Notes: generated by a model from the letters alone, not told the origin. Shown: positions 52,975-63,655, counted from the stretch's first letter. The stretch: 64,000 bases of DNA from Desulfoferrobacter suflitae (GCF_022603395.1 NZ_JAIBKA010000001.1:124001-188000); one strand, 5' to 3'. Numbers and translations: made by a program.

Positions 52975-54867
52975 TTAAGCTACCTTGATCTTCTGGACGT
53001 TGCCCCGGTCACGGAACCGTCTCACGTAAACCATCAAAGCCGCTACGGCAGCAGGCGTCACACCCGGAATCCTGGAAGCCTGTCCCAGAGAGCTCGGTCG
53101 AATAGAGCGCAGCTTTTGCTTGATCTCATTGGAGAGTCCCGGGATTTCATCAAAACAGAACCCATCAGGAATTTCCATTTGCTCCATTTGCTTGAATTTC
53201 TTTGCCTCGGCCTCCTGCCTTCTCAGATAACCTTGATACTTGCACTCGACCTCGACCTGCTGTTTGACCCGTTCCGCAAGTGCACTCGCGGACCCTTCCA
53301 GAGCTTCGATGTCTGTATAGCTCAGTTCCGGGCGTTTGAGCAGCTTGGCAAGACTGGCGGGCTCTCCCAGAGGCGCTGAATTCCTTTCCTGCAGCAGCGC
53401 GTTGACTTCCCCCGACGGACGCACACAGGTTCTCTGAAGACGTTCCAACTCGGAGCGGATGGCCTTCCTTCTCTCGACCAACTCACGGTAGGTGGCCGCG
53501 TCATGCAAACCCAGTTGGTAGCCTTTCTCCAACAATCGCAAGTCGGCATTATCTTCCCTCAACAGCAGCCGATATTCAGCCCGGGAAGTGAACATGCGGT
53601 ACGGTTCGTTGGTTCCCTTGGTCACCAAATCATCTATCATTACGCCCATATACGCTTCCGAACGGTCGAGTACAAAGGGCGGCCTTTGCTGAACTTTCAG
53701 GGCCGCGTTAATCCCCGCCCACATCCCCTGAGCCGCCGCTTCCTCATACCCCGAGGTGCCGTTGACCTGACCGGCCAGAAATAAACCTTTAACCAGTTTG
53801 GTTTCCAGCGTTGCGGTGAGCTGGGTCGGTTGAATGTAGTCGTATTCGATGGCGTAGGCAGAGCGCATGATTTCGGCGGACTCCAAACCAGCAATCGAAC
53901 GAATCAACTCATACTGCAGCTCATAGGGAAGCGAATTGCCGGTTCCGCTGGCATAGATTTCTTCCGTGTCCAACCCTTCCGGTTCCAAAATGATCTGGTG
54001 AAACTCCTTGTGAGGAAATTTCATGATCTTATCTTCCAGCGAAGGGCAATAGCGGGCCGATACCCCTCGAATTGAACCATTGTAGAGTGGGGAAAGGCCA
54101 ATGTTGCGGCGCACCAATTCGTGGGTGCGCTCATTGGTCCTGCCCATGAAACAGGAAATCTGCGGTAAGGTGATGGCATCGGTGAAGAGCGAAAAAGGCT
54201 TTGGCTGCAAGTCCCCCTGTTGTTCATTAAATCTGGAAAAATCTATGCTGTTGCGGGCAAGGCGGGCGGGAGTACCCGTCTTCATGCGCCCCGGGGCAAA
54301 CCCCAGATCGCACAACTGCTTTGCAAGAGCGGTCGATGGAAACTCGCCGGCTCGACCCGAAGGAATTTGTCGGGAGCCAATGTGAATCAATCCGTTCAAG
54401 AAGGTCCCCGTCGCCAGGACGACGGCGCGAGCTTGAAAGAACACCCCCATCTGATCCACCACACCAACCACGTGTTCGTCTTCGACAACCAGCAATTCCA
54501 CCAGAGACTGTTTCAGGCTCAGATGCTCCTGCCGCTCCAGGTGGTGTTTCATGTTGGTCCGATAGCGTACTTTGTCGTTTTGCGTGCGCGTTCCCCTGAC
54601 CGCCGGCCCTTTTTTAGTGTTCAGCAGGCGGAATTGAATGGCTGTCTTATCGGTCACTTTGGCCATTTCCCCACCCAACGCATCGATCTCTTTGACCAGA
54701 TGTCCTTTCCCGATTCCGCCGACTGAGGGTGAACAAGGCATATGTGCCACGGTATCGAGGTAAATGGACAGCAGCAGTGTATCACAGCCGAGGCGGGCCG
54801 AAACAAGAGCCGCTTCACAGCCTGCATGACCGGCCCCGACCACAATGACATCATATTGGTTCCTCAT
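52975..54867 (-). CDS. mnmG: tRNA uridine-5-carboxymethylaminomethyl modification enzyme MnmG
   Basis: A 630-residue FAD enzyme that, with MnmE, modifies U34 of several tRNAs. The FAD motif VGAGHAGCEAALVSARLG is at residues 10-27, followed by MPCSPSVGGIGKGHLVKEID and the RGTRTQNDK region. The C-terminal GYEEAAAQGMWAGINAAL and the GidA-associated helical domain with IPGLSNEIKQKL are intact. It is divergent from the TIGR01212 gene. mnmE and the rsmG partner are not adjacent. Confidence 0.97.
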   Translation of the reverse strand: MRNQYDVIVVGAGHAGCEAALVSARLGCDTLLLSIYLDTVAHMPCSPSVGGIGKGHLVKEIDALGGEMAKVTDKTAIQFRLLNTKKGPAVRGTRTQNDKVRYRTNMKHHLERQEHLSLKQSLVELLVVEDEHVVGVVDQMGVFFQARAVVLATGTFLNGLIHIGSRQIPSGRAGEFPSTALAKQLCDLGFAPGRMKTGTPARLARNSIDFSRFNEQQGDLQPKPFSLFTDAITLPQISCFMGRTNERTHELVRRNIGLSPLYNGSIRGVSARYCPSLEDKIMKFPHKEFHQIILEPEGLDTEEIYASGTGNSLPYELQYELIRSIAGLESAEIMRSAYAIEYDYIQPTQLTATLETKLVKGLFLAGQVNGTSGYEEAAAQGMWAGINAALKVQQRPPFVLDRSEAYMGVMIDDLVTKGTNEPYRMFTSRAEYRLLLREDNADLRLLEKGYQLGLHDAATYRELVERRKAIRSELERLQRTCVRPSGEVNALLQERNSAPLGEPASLAKLLKRPELSYTDIEALEGSASALAERVKQQVEVECKYQGYLRRQEAEAKKFKQMEQMEIPDGFCFDEIPGLSNEIKQKLRSIRPSSLGQASRIPGVTPAAVAALMVYVRRFRDRGNVQKIKVA

Positions 54868-55016
54868 CTTCTCTGATCCTCTTATTTGAGCTATGATCCT
54901 GCGGGGATCCTGTCCAAAAGTTGAGCCCGTATACGCTTCTGTCGTTCCGACAAAACCCGGATCCGCAGAACGGCAAACGGCAGGCGGCGCCCATGCGGGC
55001 TACTATTAGCGTTTAC

Positions 55017-55022
55017 TATAAT
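55017..55022 (+). promoter_or_regulatory. Candidate -10 box, TIGR01212 gene
   Basis: A perfect TATAAT lies in the 184-base gap between mnmG and the radical SAM gene. No good -35 box is seen 17 bases upstream. A start near 55029 favours the ATG at 55052 over the TTG at 55034. Confidence 0.4.
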
Positions 55023-55051
55023 AGACCGGGGCATTGAAGGAAACTGCATAT

Positions 55052-55993
55052 ATGGACAAGAGACTTTACCGCGATTTCAATTCATACCTGCGTGAAGTCT
55101 TTGGATGTCGTGTGCAAAAAATCGTCATTGATGCGGGGCTTACCTGTCCCAACAGGGACGGCACCATCAGCCGAGGAGGCTGTATCTACTGCAACGCGCG
55201 CGGTTCCGGATCGGGAGCGGCCTCCCGTTTGCAAAGCATCAGCGAACAACTTGAAGAGGGTAAATCGTACCTGGCCAGGCGTTACAAGGCAAAGAAATTC
55301 CTGGCATATTTTCAATCCTTTACCAACACATATGGACCACCCGATAGACTCAAGCAACTCTATGAAGAGGCCCTTTCCGTACCTGACGTGGTGGGCTTGA
55401 CCATTGGGACTCGGCCCGATTGTGTTGATGAAGAGATTTTGGAGTATCTTGGCAGGGTGGGCCGAAGCCGCCTTGTCTGGCTGGAATATGGGCTGCAATC
55501 AGCCAACAATGCGACACTGGCCCTAATCAACCGCGGTCATGAGGCGGGGGCGTTCAGCAAAGCTGTTGAGCGCACCAGGCGGCGCGATATCCCAGTGTGT
55601 GCCCACGTCATCCTGGGACTGCCGGGGGAAACCCGGGATGACATGCTCAATACGGCGCGATTCCTGGCAGCTTCACCTATCCAGGCGGTCAAGATCCATC
55701 TCCTTTATGTGGTTCGCGGAACGGAGCTCGAACACTGGTATCTGGAGGGCCATTACCGATGCCTTAGCCGGCAGGAATACGTATCCATCGTGGCTGATTT
55801 TTTGGCACTTCTTCCCCCCCAGGTCATTATACAAAGGCTGACGGGAGATCCGCACCCGGGGGAATTAGTCGCCCCCCTCTGGGCTCTGGAAAAACAAATC
55901 AATTTGCATGCCATTCAAACCCATATGCAACATCGCGGGCTTTTTCAGGGGAAAGAACACGCACTCACCCTGGAGACGTCTTGGGCCGGCTAG
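55052..55993 (+). CDS. TIGR01212 family radical SAM protein (YhcC-like)
   Basis: A 313-residue radical SAM protein. Cluster cysteines are C32, C44 and C47 (CPNRDG then GGCIYC), the C-x11-C-x2-C spacing typical of this family. FQSFTNTYGPPDRL, TIGTRPDCVDEEIL, GLQSANNATLALINRGH and VILGLPGETRDDML follow in the usual order. The reaction is not established. AAGGA precedes the ATG at 55052. A 13-base perfect hairpin lies 13 bases after the stop, so the gene is probably monocistronic. Confidence 0.88.
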   Translation: MDKRLYRDFNSYLREVFGCRVQKIVIDAGLTCPNRDGTISRGGCIYCNARGSGSGAASRLQSISEQLEEGKSYLARRYKAKKFLAYFQSFTNTYGPPDRLKQLYEEALSVPDVVGLTIGTRPDCVDEEILEYLGRVGRSRLVWLEYGLQSANNATLALINRGHEAGAFSKAVERTRRRDIPVCAHVILGLPGETRDDMLNTARFLAASPIQAVKIHLLYVVRGTELEHWYLEGHYRCLSRQEYVSIVADFLALLPPQVIIQRLTGDPHPGELVAPLWALEKQINLHAIQTHMQHRGLFQGKEHALTLETSWAG

Positions 55994-56005
55994 GGGACTG
56001 CCCGA

Positions 56006-56037
56006 GAGATTCCTCTCCCTTGCCGGAGAGGAATCTC
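56006..56037 (+). terminator. Hairpin after the TIGR01212 gene
   Basis: GAGATTCCTCTCC and GGAGAGGAATCTC form a perfect 13-base stem around a six-base loop, 13 bases after the stop codon. No T-run follows, so termination would not be of the classic type. Confidence 0.5.
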
Positions 56038-56130
56038 CCATTTACGCACAAGATTCCTTATCCTTCGTTCGTGTCGTTCGTTCATTGACACATTCAAGCG
56101 AGTCCGTTACAACTGATTCGCACAGTTAAC

Positions 56131-56271
56131 TATAGTGTCTAAGAAAATGATTTTGCCTTCCAAGCGGGCTGGGTTGGGGTACGAAACCCGGCAACATAAG
56201 CGTTGGGTTGAGTCACTCGAAACGCGCCACTCAACCCAACCTACGTCAAAATCATTATCTTGGGAGCTATA
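56131..56271. mobile_element. MITE-like element, copy A
   Basis: A 141-base element with ends TATAGTGTCTAAGAAAATG and, read from the other side, TATAGCTCCCAAGATAATG. These imperfect terminal inverted repeats run about 25 bases, both ending in GATTTTG. The interior is a second inverted repeat with GTTGGGTTGAG and CTCAACCCAACCTACG. A diverged relative is at 56868-57004; the two flank gspG. There is no coding capacity. The rest of the 338-base gap 55994-56331 holds a hairpin but no gene. Confidence 0.72.
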
Positions 56272-56331
56272 TCGATTAGCCGTAGAACAATTATTGGAAT
56301 TTTGAGAACTTCGAGTGTATGGAGATTCATT

Positions 56332-56790
56332 ATGATTCGAGTGCATAAAAATGCAGGGGATCAAGCGGGGGAAAACGGCAGAAAGCGGCTCGACAAGGGC
56401 TTTACGCTCATTGAGTTGCTGATCGTTATGATCATCCTGGGCTTGCTTGCAGCGCTGGTGGCACCGAAAATGTTCCAGAAGGTCGGATCATCCAAGCAAA
56501 AGGCTGCCAAGGCGCAGATAGCCATGCTGGGGACCGCTCTTGACGCATTTCGCCTTGATGTGGGTAGATATCCCAATGCCCAGGAAGGCCTCGACGCCCT
56601 TCGCAAGAACCCCGGCAACGATAACTGGGATGGCCCATACCTGCCCAAAGACGTACCCCCGGATCCCTGGGGAAAACAATACGTCTACCGATTCCCCGGT
56701 GAACACGGCGACTATGACCTCTATTCCATGGGCGCCGATGGCCAGGATGGGGGAGAGGGAGAGAATGCGGACGTAGTGAGCTGGGAGTAG
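56332..56790 (+). CDS. gspG: Type II secretion major pseudopilin GspG
   Basis: A 152-residue pseudopilin. The prepilin peptidase site is G23 before FTLIELLIVMIILGLLAALV, with Glu at mature position 5. The globular part has the GspG signatures DVGRYPNAQEGLDAL, DGPYLPKDVPPDPWG and the calcium-loop region YDLYSMGADGQDGG. No other gsp gene is nearby, so it either assembles with a system coded elsewhere or is a relocated copy. Two MITE-like elements flank it. The ATG at 56332 is used because it directly precedes the leader peptide. Confidence 0.9.
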   Translation: MIRVHKNAGDQAGENGRKRLDKGFTLIELLIVMIILGLLAALVAPKMFQKVGSSKQKAAKAQIAMLGTALDAFRLDVGRYPNAQEGLDALRKNPGNDNWDGPYLPKDVPPDPWGKQYVYRFPGEHGDYDLYSMGADGQDGGEGENADVVSWE

Positions 56791-56867
56791 GTTTGTTTTG
56801 GCTCCGGTCTCCTGCGCCTTGACTTTTTCACTTGAAAATGATTATGAGTTGCATTTTGTAGGATAAT

Positions 56868-57004
56868 TATAGCTCTCAAGAAAGAGATCTTGCACTCCAG
56901 TAGGCTGCGTTGAGCTTCGAAACCCATCAGAGCAAATGCTGGTTTCTTCATGTAACGGGTATGACTCAGCCAACCTGTGTACAAACACCATCTTGACAGC
57001 TATA
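56868..57004. mobile_element. MITE-like element, copy B
   Basis: A 137-base relative of the element at 56131-56271. The ends are TATAGCTCTCAAGAAAGAG and, from the other strand, TATAGCTGTCAAGATGG, an imperfect terminal inverted repeat. The interior (GCTGCGTTGAGCTTCGAAAC, then ACTCAGCCAACCTGTG) has decayed more than in copy A. It ends 16 bases before tRNA-Leu. Confidence 0.62.
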
Positions 57005-57020
57005 GCTGGCTCTTATTTCG

Positions 57021-57108
57021 GCGAGAGTGGCGGAATTGGCAGACGCACTGGACTTAGGATCCAGCCCTGTGACACAGGATGGGGGTTCAAGTCCCCCCTC
57101 TCGCACCA
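57021..57108 (+). tRNA. tRNA-Leu (anticodon TAG)
   Basis: An 88-base class II tRNA. The acceptor stem GCGAGAG pairs with CTCTCGC, followed by A and an encoded CCA. The anticodon stem CTGGA/TCCAG holds the loop CTTAGGA with anticodon TAG. The long variable arm pairs CCTGTG with CACAGG. It lies just before tig. Confidence 0.97.
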
Positions 57109-57162
57109 ACAACGCGGACAGCTTCCGGCGCGAGTAGATCAAATTCAAAGAAAGGTCAAACA

Positions 57163-58464
57163 GTGGAAATGAACGTTTCCGTAGTGGATGTAAGCACTAA
57201 CCAAAAAAAGCTGCAAGTGGAAATTCCTGCAAACAAGGTCCAGGAAGAACTGGACAGTAGATATCGGGAACTGGCAAAACAAGCGAGGTTAAAGGGGTTT
57301 CGCCCGGGCAAGATTCCCCGTAGCATTCTCAAATCCTATTACGGAAAATCTATCGAAAACGAAGTTTCCAACCAGTTCATTCATGACACTTTTGCGCAAG
57401 CCTTGAGTGAGGCGGATCTCAAACCCCTCGCAGAAGCGGATGTGGATGAGATGCGTTTCGAAGACAACGGATCATTTACCTACACGGCGACCGTTGATGT
57501 CAGCCCGCCCTTCGAGCTTCAGGGGTACAAAGAGCTGGAAATCCACAAGCCCCCTGTTGAAGTGACCGATGAACAGCTGCAGGCAGAACTAGAACGTCTG
57601 CGCGAACAACATGGCGAACTGCGCACGCTGGAGTCCGAGCAGCCGGTACGGGAGGGTGATGTCGTCGTTATTGACTTCACCCCCTGGGCGGACGGAGCAA
57701 TCTTTGAGAAGGGCAAGACCACGGATTACATGCTCGAAGTCGGCAAGAAGTCACTCCACCCCGACTTTGATCCTCAACTGATGGGACACCACGTGGGGGA
57801 ATCGTTCAGTTTTGAAGTGGATTATCCAGAGGACGCTGCGACAGCCGAAATTGCGGGCAAACGGGTGCGCTTTGACGTCACCATCAAAGAGCTCAAAGAA
57901 AAGGTTTTGCCCGAACTGAATGATGAGTTTGCTCAAAAACTTGGGGACTACACAACATTGGATGAGCTGAAGGATGAAACGCGCAAGAGGCTTGCTCGGC
58001 AGCAAGAACAAAAAGCCAGTGCGGAAATCCGCCAGCAGATCATCGATCAGCTTGTGGGGAAGGTCGACATCGAGTTATCCAATAAGGTGATCGAAAGAGA
58101 AATCGATCAACTGATCGGGATGCTCCAGCACCAGTTCGACAGTCAGGGGCTGAAAATGGATGCAGGCAGGCTGAACACGCCGGCAATCCGTGCCGAGTAT
58201 CGCCCGCAAGCGGAAAAGAACGTTCGCTGGCGATTGATTGCACAGCGCTTGGCTGAACTGGAGGGAATTCAACTCACCGATGCAGAGCTGGAGGAGATCT
58301 ACCAGGATATCGCGCGACTGCTGAGAACCACCGCGGATAAGGTGAAGGTGGAATATGCCACGAGCGCCGTGGTCGAACAAAGCAAAGAAAATAAACTGCA
58401 GGAGAAGGTTTTTAACTTCCTGGAGAATGAAATCATCCGAACGGAGACCGCACACGCGGTTTAA
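57163..58464 (+). CDS. tig: Trigger factor (ribosome-associated chaperone)
   Basis: A 433-residue prolyl isomerase and chaperone that meets nascent chains at the ribosome exit. The ribosome-docking signature [17 protein letters not shown] lies near residue 47, the PPIase domain ([17 protein letters not shown]) in the middle, and the helical arms at the end. I use GTG at 57163, because AAAGG lies seven bases upstream; an ATG at 57169 is two codons later. It leads tig-clpP-clpX-lon, a common order of protein-quality genes. Confidence 0.96.
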   Translation: MEMNVSVVDVSTNQKKLQVEIPANKVQEELDSRYRELAKQARLKGFRPGKIPRSILKSYYGKSIENEVSNQFIHDTFAQALSEADLKPLAEADVDEMRFEDNGSFTYTATVDVSPPFELQGYKELEIHKPPVEVTDEQLQAELERLREQHGELRTLESEQPVREGDVVVIDFTPWADGAIFEKGKTTDYMLEVGKKSLHPDFDPQLMGHHVGESFSFEVDYPEDAATAEIAGKRVRFDVTIKELKEKVLPELNDEFAQKLGDYTTLDELKDETRKRLARQQEQKASAEIRQQIIDQLVGKVDIELSNKVIEREIDQLIGMLQHQFDSQGLKMDAGRLNTPAIRAEYRPQAEKNVRWRLIAQRLAELEGIQLTDAELEEIYQDIARLLRTTADKVKVEYATSAVVEQSKENKLQEKVFNFLENEIIRTETAHAV

Positions 58465-58482
58465 TCATACAGGAGCGGCAAC

Positions 58483-59088
58483 ATGTCTTTGATTCCCATA
58501 GTAATAGAACAAAGCAGCCGGGGGGAAAGAGCATTCGATATCTATTCCCGTTTATTGCGAGATCGCATCATATTTCTGGGAACGGCCATAAGCGATGACA
58601 TCGCCAACGTGATCACCGCTCAGATGCTGTTCCTGGAATCGGAAGATCCTGACAAGGACATTCATTTTTACATCAATTCACCAGGAGGCCTTGTGACGGC
58701 AGGCCTCGCCATCTATGACACCATGCAGTACATCAAACCGGATGTTTCCACTCTATGCATGGGACAGGCCGCGAGCATGGCCGCGGTGCTCCTGGCCGCC
58801 GGAGTACAGGGAAAGCGATTCGCTTTGCCCCACGCCCGCATCATGCTGCACCAACCCATGGGCGGTTTTCAGGGCCAGGCCACCGATGTTGACATTCAGG
58901 CACGGGAAATATTGCGACTGAGGGAAGAGTTGAACCGCATCTTGACCGAACATTCGGGTAAGTCCCTTGACCAGATTGAACGGGATACGGAACGGGATTT
59001 CTACCTGTCCGGGTGGCAGGCCAAGGATTATGGGCTGGTGGATGAAGTCATAGCCTCAAGAGCCAGCAAGAAGCTGGTGGTGACTTGA
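58483..59088 (+). CDS. clpP: ATP-dependent Clp protease proteolytic subunit
   Basis: A 201-residue serine protease that forms the ClpP chamber. The catalytic triad is Ser98 in GQAASMAA, His123 in MLHQPMGG and Asp172 in [11 protein letters not shown]. The N-terminal [20 protein letters not shown] is typical. It starts 18 bases after tig. The unfoldase partner ClpX follows after about 500 bases of non-coding sequence. Confidence 0.98.
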   Translation: MSLIPIVIEQSSRGERAFDIYSRLLRDRIIFLGTAISDDIANVITAQMLFLESEDPDKDIHFYINSPGGLVTAGLAIYDTMQYIKPDVSTLCMGQAASMAAVLLAAGVQGKRFALPHARIMLHQPMGGFQGQATDVDIQAREILRLREELNRILTEHSGKSLDQIERDTERDFYLSGWQAKDYGLVDEVIASRASKKLVVT

Positions 59089-59208
59089 GCTCAGCCTGAC
59101 TGTAGTGCAAGTTCTCCACGTCCAATACCCATCCAGGTCATCCCGCCCCACCAAGGATTGAGGTAGATTGATCTCAAGTGAAGCGGTTTCACTCCATTGG
59201 AGAGTTGG

Positions 59209-59230
59209 TCTGGGGGGCGTACCCCCCAGA
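59209..59230. terminator. Hairpin after clpP
   Basis: TCTGGGGGG and CCCCCCAGA form a perfect nine-base stem around a four-base loop, 120 bases after clpP. No T-run follows. It may end or stabilise the tig-clpP message. Confidence 0.45.
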
Positions 59231-59438
59231 GACTTCCAAGCGCACTGGCGAATGTTTTACCTGCATTTTCCCGTTCAGAACTGTTAACCGAACCGTGTGA
59301 TCAGCAAGCGAAAAAATCGCTCGCGAACAGGATTCCCGGCAAGCTCCGGGCTGTTTGAAACGAGTTGACCTTTCTCCTCTGCCAGGTTACCTGTTTTGAA
59401 CTGACTCAGGCTGAATCCCACAGAGTCTGCGTTTAGTA

Positions 59439-59467
59439 TAGTCAAAACCCCGCATGGTGATTATAAT
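59439..59467 (+). promoter_or_regulatory. Candidate sigma70 promoter of clpX
   Basis: TAGTCA at 59439-59444 and a perfect TATAAT at 59462-59467 are 17 bases apart. A transcript from about 59474 would have a 117-base leader with two possible stem-loops (CTGCCC/GGGCAG near 59480 and CGAGAG/CTCTCG near 59520-59560). The rest of the 502-base gap 59089-59590 holds a hairpin and no gene. Confidence 0.55.
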
Positions 59468-59590
59468 AACTCTGCCCTATTCAAGGACTGGGCAGGTTTC
59501 TGGAAATACAGTTAATTACTCGAGAGACACAGACCTTAGCAGAGTGTTCGGTGTTCTCTCGTTCATTTTGAGTGGCTGAGGAGGACCTTA

Positions 59591-60844
59591 ATGGCTAGAA
59601 AACGTGATGAACGCGGTGGAGAGCTGAGATGCTCATTCTGTGGCAAAAGCCAGGATGAGGTGAAAAAATTAATCGCCGGACCGACCGTCTACATTTGTGA
59701 TGAATGCGTCGAGCTCTGCAACGACATAATTGCCGAGGAGTATGAGAGGGAAGAGGCGTCGAAGGCGACACAAATCCCGAAACCAGCTGAAATCAAATCC
59801 ATTTTGGACCAGTATGTGATCGGCCAGGAACGCGCCAAGAAGATACTCTCGGTTGCCGTCCACAACCATTACAAACGCATCGAAATGAAACTCGACAAAA
59901 ACGACGTCGAGTTGCAAAAGAGCAACATCCTCATGATAGGCCCGACCGGTTCAGGCAAGACATTGCTTGCGCAAACACTTGCCAGAATCCTCAATGTGCC
60001 CTTCACCATTGCCGACGCCACCACGCTGACCGAAGCGGGCTACGTGGGCGAAGACGTGGAAAATATCCTGGTGAGCCTCATCCAGGCGGCCGATTACGAT
60101 ATCGAGAAAGCTTCGCGCGGCATCGTTTACATCGACGAAATCGACAAGATCGCCAAGAAATCCGACAGCCCGTCCATCACGCGCGATGTTTCCGGAGAAG
60201 GAGTTCAGCAGGCTCTGCTTAAAATCCTTGAAGGTACGGTAGCCAATGTACCGCCCAAGGGAGGCCGCAAGCACCCGCAGCAGGAATTCATCAAGATCGA
60301 TACCACGAATATTCTGTTCATTTGTGGAGGTGCGTTCAACTACCTGGAACATATCATCCATTCCAGGATCGGCATCAAGGGCCTCGGGTTCGGTGCAGAA
60401 ATCCAAAGCAAGCAAGACAGAAACATCGGAGAAGTGTTGGTTCGCGTGCAGCCTGAGGATTTGCTGAAATTCGGGCTGATCCCCGAGTTTGTGGGACGGC
60501 TCCCGGTGATCGCCACACTGAACGAACTGACCGAAGAAGAGCTCGTGAGCATCTTGACGGAGCCCAAAAACGCTCTGGTCAAGCAATATAAGAAGCTCTT
60601 TGAAATGGAAGACGTACGCTTGCGTTTCACGGAAGGGGCCTTGAAAACCATATCGCGCGAGGCCATCAGGCGTAAGTCCGGTGCCCGCGGACTGCGCTCC
60701 ATCATGGAAAACATCATGCTGGATATCATGTATGACCTGCCGTCTCACCCCGAGATCTACGAGTGTATCGTCAACGAGGATGTTATTTTGAAACAGGAAA
60801 ATCCACTATTGCTCTATCGCGGTCAGAGTCAAGAATCAGCTTAG
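59591..60844 (+). CDS. clpX: ATP-dependent Clp protease ATP-binding subunit ClpX
   Basis: A 417-residue AAA+ unfoldase that feeds substrates to ClpP. The N-terminal zinc-binding domain has [11 protein letters not shown] and CDECVELC. The AAA+ domain shows Walker [15 protein letters not shown], Walker [13 protein letters not shown] and the pore loop GYVGEDVE. The IGF loop that docks on ClpP appears as IGLKG-type [12 protein letters not shown] near residue 260. GAGGAGG precedes the ATG. It has its own likely promoter, separate from tig-clpP. Confidence 0.98.
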   Translation: MARKRDERGGELRCSFCGKSQDEVKKLIAGPTVYICDECVELCNDIIAEEYEREEASKATQIPKPAEIKSILDQYVIGQERAKKILSVAVHNHYKRIEMKLDKNDVELQKSNILMIGPTGSGKTLLAQTLARILNVPFTIADATTLTEAGYVGEDVENILVSLIQAADYDIEKASRGIVYIDEIDKIAKKSDSPSITRDVSGEGVQQALLKILEGTVANVPPKGGRKHPQQEFIKIDTTNILFICGGAFNYLEHIIHSRIGIKGLGFGAEIQSKQDRNIGEVLVRVQPEDLLKFGLIPEFVGRLPVIATLNELTEEELVSILTEPKNALVKQYKKLFEMEDVRLRFTEGALKTISREAIRRKSGARGLRSIMENIMLDIMYDLPSHPEIYECIVNEDVILKQENPLLLYRGQSQESA

Positions 60845-60915
60845 TTGATGCGTTCAACGTCTATCAAATGGGAATCGATTGGTACCGACACATGAATGGA
60901 GAAGTTTAAGGACTT

Positions 60916-63372
60916 ATGTTTAAGCTAAATCGGAACAAAGAAGAACCGCAAAATCACAACAGCATTTTTTCGTTGCCGCTTCTGCCCCTGCGCGACATCG
61001 TTGTGTTTCCCTCCATGGTCGTGCCCCTGTTCGTCGGCCGGGATAAATCCGTCAATGCTTTAGAGAAAGCGATGAATGTTGACAAGAAGATTTTCCTGGC
61101 AGCTCAAACCAAGGCCAAGACGGATACCCCCAGCGAGTCTGATATCTATAGAACAGGGACGGTGGCCAATATCCTGCAGATTCTTCGACTTCCCGACGGC
61201 ACGGTGAAAGTACTGGTTGAAGGCGAACAGCGCTGCCGCATTCTCAATTTCGTCCCCAACTCAGAACATTTTCAGGTACAGGTGGAAACGCTGCAGGAGG
61301 TCAGTTCCGAAAACAATGAAATAGAAGCCCTGCGGCGCAACGTGCGAGTGGCCTTTGAAGCGTATTCCAAGCACAATAAAAAAATAACGCAAGAAGTACT
61401 GGATGCGGTTGCCGCCATCGATGCCCCTTCTCGCCTGGCGGATACGGTTGCCGCCTACATGCCCTTTAAGTTGGACACAAAGCAGAAGCTCCTCGAAACA
61501 TTGAACGTTGCCGAGCGGCTGGAAAAACTCTTTGGTCATATCCGCGCAGAAGTTGACATCATCAAGACGGAAGAACGCATCAAAGGTCGGGTCAAAAAGC
61601 AGATGGAGAAGACCCAGCGCGAATACTACCTGACCGAACAAATGCGCGCCATCCAAAAGGAAATGGGAGAAAAGGACGATTTTAAGTCGGAATTGGAGGA
61701 TCTCGAAAAGCGCATCAAGCGTAAACGCCTTAGCAAAGAAGCCGCCGCAAAAGTTCGTGCTGAGTTCAAGAAGCTCAAGCTCATGTCACCCATGAGTGCC
61801 GAAGCAACTGTGGTGAGAAACTACATCGACTGGATTCTCTCTCTTCCGTGGTTTGACAAAACCAAAGACAAAATCAATATCGACGAGGCATCGCGCATCC
61901 TGGACGAAGACCACTACGGGTTGGAAAAACCCAAACAGCGGATTCTCGAATACCTTGCAGTGCAGGCACTGGTTAAAAAGATGAAGGGACCGATCCTGTG
62001 TTTTGTTGGGCCTCCGGGCGTCGGCAAGACGTCTCTTGCCAAGTCCATTGCACGCGCCACAGGTCGTAATTTCATCCGCCTATCCCTGGGTGGGGTACGC
62101 GATGAAGCCGAGATCCGCGGGCACCGGCGAACCTACATCGGTGCTTTACCGGGAAAAATCATCCAGAGCCTGAAGAAGGTCAAGAGCAACAATCCGGTCT
62201 TTTGCCTGGATGAAGTCGACAAGATGAGCATGGATTTTCGCGGCGATCCATCGGCGGCTCTGCTGGAAGTCTTGGACCCCGAACAGAACTATGCCTTCAA
62301 TGATCATTATCTCGATCTGGACTATGATCTGTCGGAAGTTTTTTTCATAACCACGGCCAACAATCTGCACGGTATTCCCGCCCCGTTGCGCGACCGTATG
62401 GAAATCATTCAAATGGCAGGTTACACGGAATTTGATAAGCTCAATATCGGCAAACAATTTTTGATATCCAAGCAATGTACGGCCAACGGCCTGAGTCTGG
62501 AAAATGTGGCCTTTGCCGATGACGATTTGCTCTACATCATACGCCACTACACCAAAGAGGCGGGCGTGCGGAACCTGGAGCGGGAAATTGCCTCCATCTG
62601 CCGTAAGGTAGCCAAAGAAGTAGTACAAAACGGACCTGAAACCAAGGTTGTGCTCAACGAAGACATCATCCAGGAATACCTCGGCATCCCCAAGTATCGC
62701 TATGGGCGCGCTGAGGAACAGGATGAAATCGGCTTGGCAACGGGACTCGCCTGGACCGAATTTGGCGGTGATACCCTGGGAATCGAGACCGTCCTGATGC
62801 CCGGTAAGGGAAAAATCATCATCACCGGTAAGTTGGGTGAGGTGATGCAGGAGTCGGCCCAGGCGGCACTCAGCTACGTCAGGTCGCGGGCAGTGAGGCT
62901 GGGCGTCGAACCCGATTTCTACCAAAAACTGGACATTCATGTGCATGTGCCGGAGGGGGCCATACCCAAAGATGGACCATCGGCCGGCATCACCATGGCG
63001 ACTTCCATCGTGTCGGCCCTGACCAAAATACCAGCCCGCAGCGACGTGGCCATGACGGGTGAAATAACTTTGCGTGGAAGAGTGCTGCCGATCGGCGGTT
63101 TGAAGGAAAAGATTCTCGCCGCCCACCGGGCTCTGCTGAAGACCGTGCTAATCCCCAGAGATAATGCCAAGGACCTGAAGGATATTCCGCAGAAGATTCT
63201 GCAGGAAATCAATCTGGAATTGGTCGAACACATGGACGACGTATTACGCAAGGCCCTGGTAATAGAAAGCGATGAACAGCTCTTTCACGAACCCGTGGAA
63301 CCACCGGACAAGGAGGATGCAGTACTCTTTGAACGTGAGAAGCCCGCAGCCGATGAGATTCGCACCCATTGA
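60916..63372 (+). CDS. lon: ATP-dependent protease Lon
   Basis: An 818-residue protease that degrades misfolded and regulatory proteins. The N-terminal substrate-binding domain begins [20 protein letters not shown]. The AAA+ domain has [15 protein letters not shown] and [13 protein letters not shown]. The C-terminal protease domain contains the catalytic Ser in [14 protein letters not shown] and the Lys further on in [12 protein letters not shown]. The C-terminal 40 residues are acidic. It follows clpX after 71 bases. Confidence 0.98.
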   Translation: MFKLNRNKEEPQNHNSIFSLPLLPLRDIVVFPSMVVPLFVGRDKSVNALEKAMNVDKKIFLAAQTKAKTDTPSESDIYRTGTVANILQILRLPDGTVKVLVEGEQRCRILNFVPNSEHFQVQVETLQEVSSENNEIEALRRNVRVAFEAYSKHNKKITQEVLDAVAAIDAPSRLADTVAAYMPFKLDTKQKLLETLNVAERLEKLFGHIRAEVDIIKTEERIKGRVKKQMEKTQREYYLTEQMRAIQKEMGEKDDFKSELEDLEKRIKRKRLSKEAAAKVRAEFKKLKLMSPMSAEATVVRNYIDWILSLPWFDKTKDKINIDEASRILDEDHYGLEKPKQRILEYLAVQALVKKMKGPILCFVGPPGVGKTSLAKSIARATGRNFIRLSLGGVRDEAEIRGHRRTYIGALPGKIIQSLKKVKSNNPVFCLDEVDKMSMDFRGDPSAALLEVLDPEQNYAFNDHYLDLDYDLSEVFFITTANNLHGIPAPLRDRMEIIQMAGYTEFDKLNIGKQFLISKQCTANGLSLENVAFADDDLLYIIRHYTKEAGVRNLEREIASICRKVAKEVVQNGPETKVVLNEDIIQEYLGIPKYRYGRAEEQDEIGLATGLAWTEFGGDTLGIETVLMPGKGKIIITGKLGEVMQESAQAALSYVRSRAVRLGVEPDFYQKLDIHVHVPEGAIPKDGPSAGITMATSIVSALTKIPARSDVAMTGEITLRGRVLPIGGLKEKILAAHRALLKTVLIPRDNAKDLKDIPQKILQEINLELVEHMDDVLRKALVIESDEQLFHEPVEPPDKEDAVLFEREKPAADEIRTH

Positions 63373-63400
63373 ACAACTGCTCGGAGCCCGCAAAAAAAGC

Positions 63401-63429
63401 TTGACATGTAACCGTCCATCGAATACAAG
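63401..63429 (+). promoter_or_regulatory. Candidate promoter of the tRNA-Val/Asp genes
   Basis: TTGACA at 63401-63406 and TACAAG at 63424-63429 are 17 bases apart, in the gap between lon and the two tRNAs. The start would be near 63436, about 45 bases before tRNA-Val. Confidence 0.45.
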
Positions 63430-63479
63430 TGAGCACTCGCGCGATGGATGAAAGAACACCTGCTCAAGCAGGCGTTTTG

Positions 63480-63555
63480 GGGCGGGTAGCTCAGCTGGGA
63501 GAGCATCGGCCTTACAAGCCGAGGGTCACAGGTTCGAGCCCTGTTCCGCCCACCA
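63480..63555 (+). tRNA. tRNA-Val (anticodon TAC)
   Basis: A 76-base tRNA with acceptor stem GGGCGGG/TCCGCCC (one G-T pair), the anticodon loop CTTACAA with anticodon TAC, the T-loop GGTTCGAGCC and an encoded CCA. It is followed after 14 bases by tRNA-Asp. Confidence 0.97.
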
Positions 63556-63569
63556 GCGCAAGACAATCA

Positions 63570-63646
<77 letters not shown>

Positions 63647-63655
63647 GTCAATCAG

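Noticed and set aside
56993-57019. TTGACA at the end of MITE-like copy B as a promoter for tRNA-Leu
   Set aside because: The best -10 candidate is only 15 bases away and the transcript would start inside the tRNA.
59951-60748. 265-codon open frame antisense to clpX
   Set aside because: ClpX is certain on the other strand and the antisense product shows no family features.
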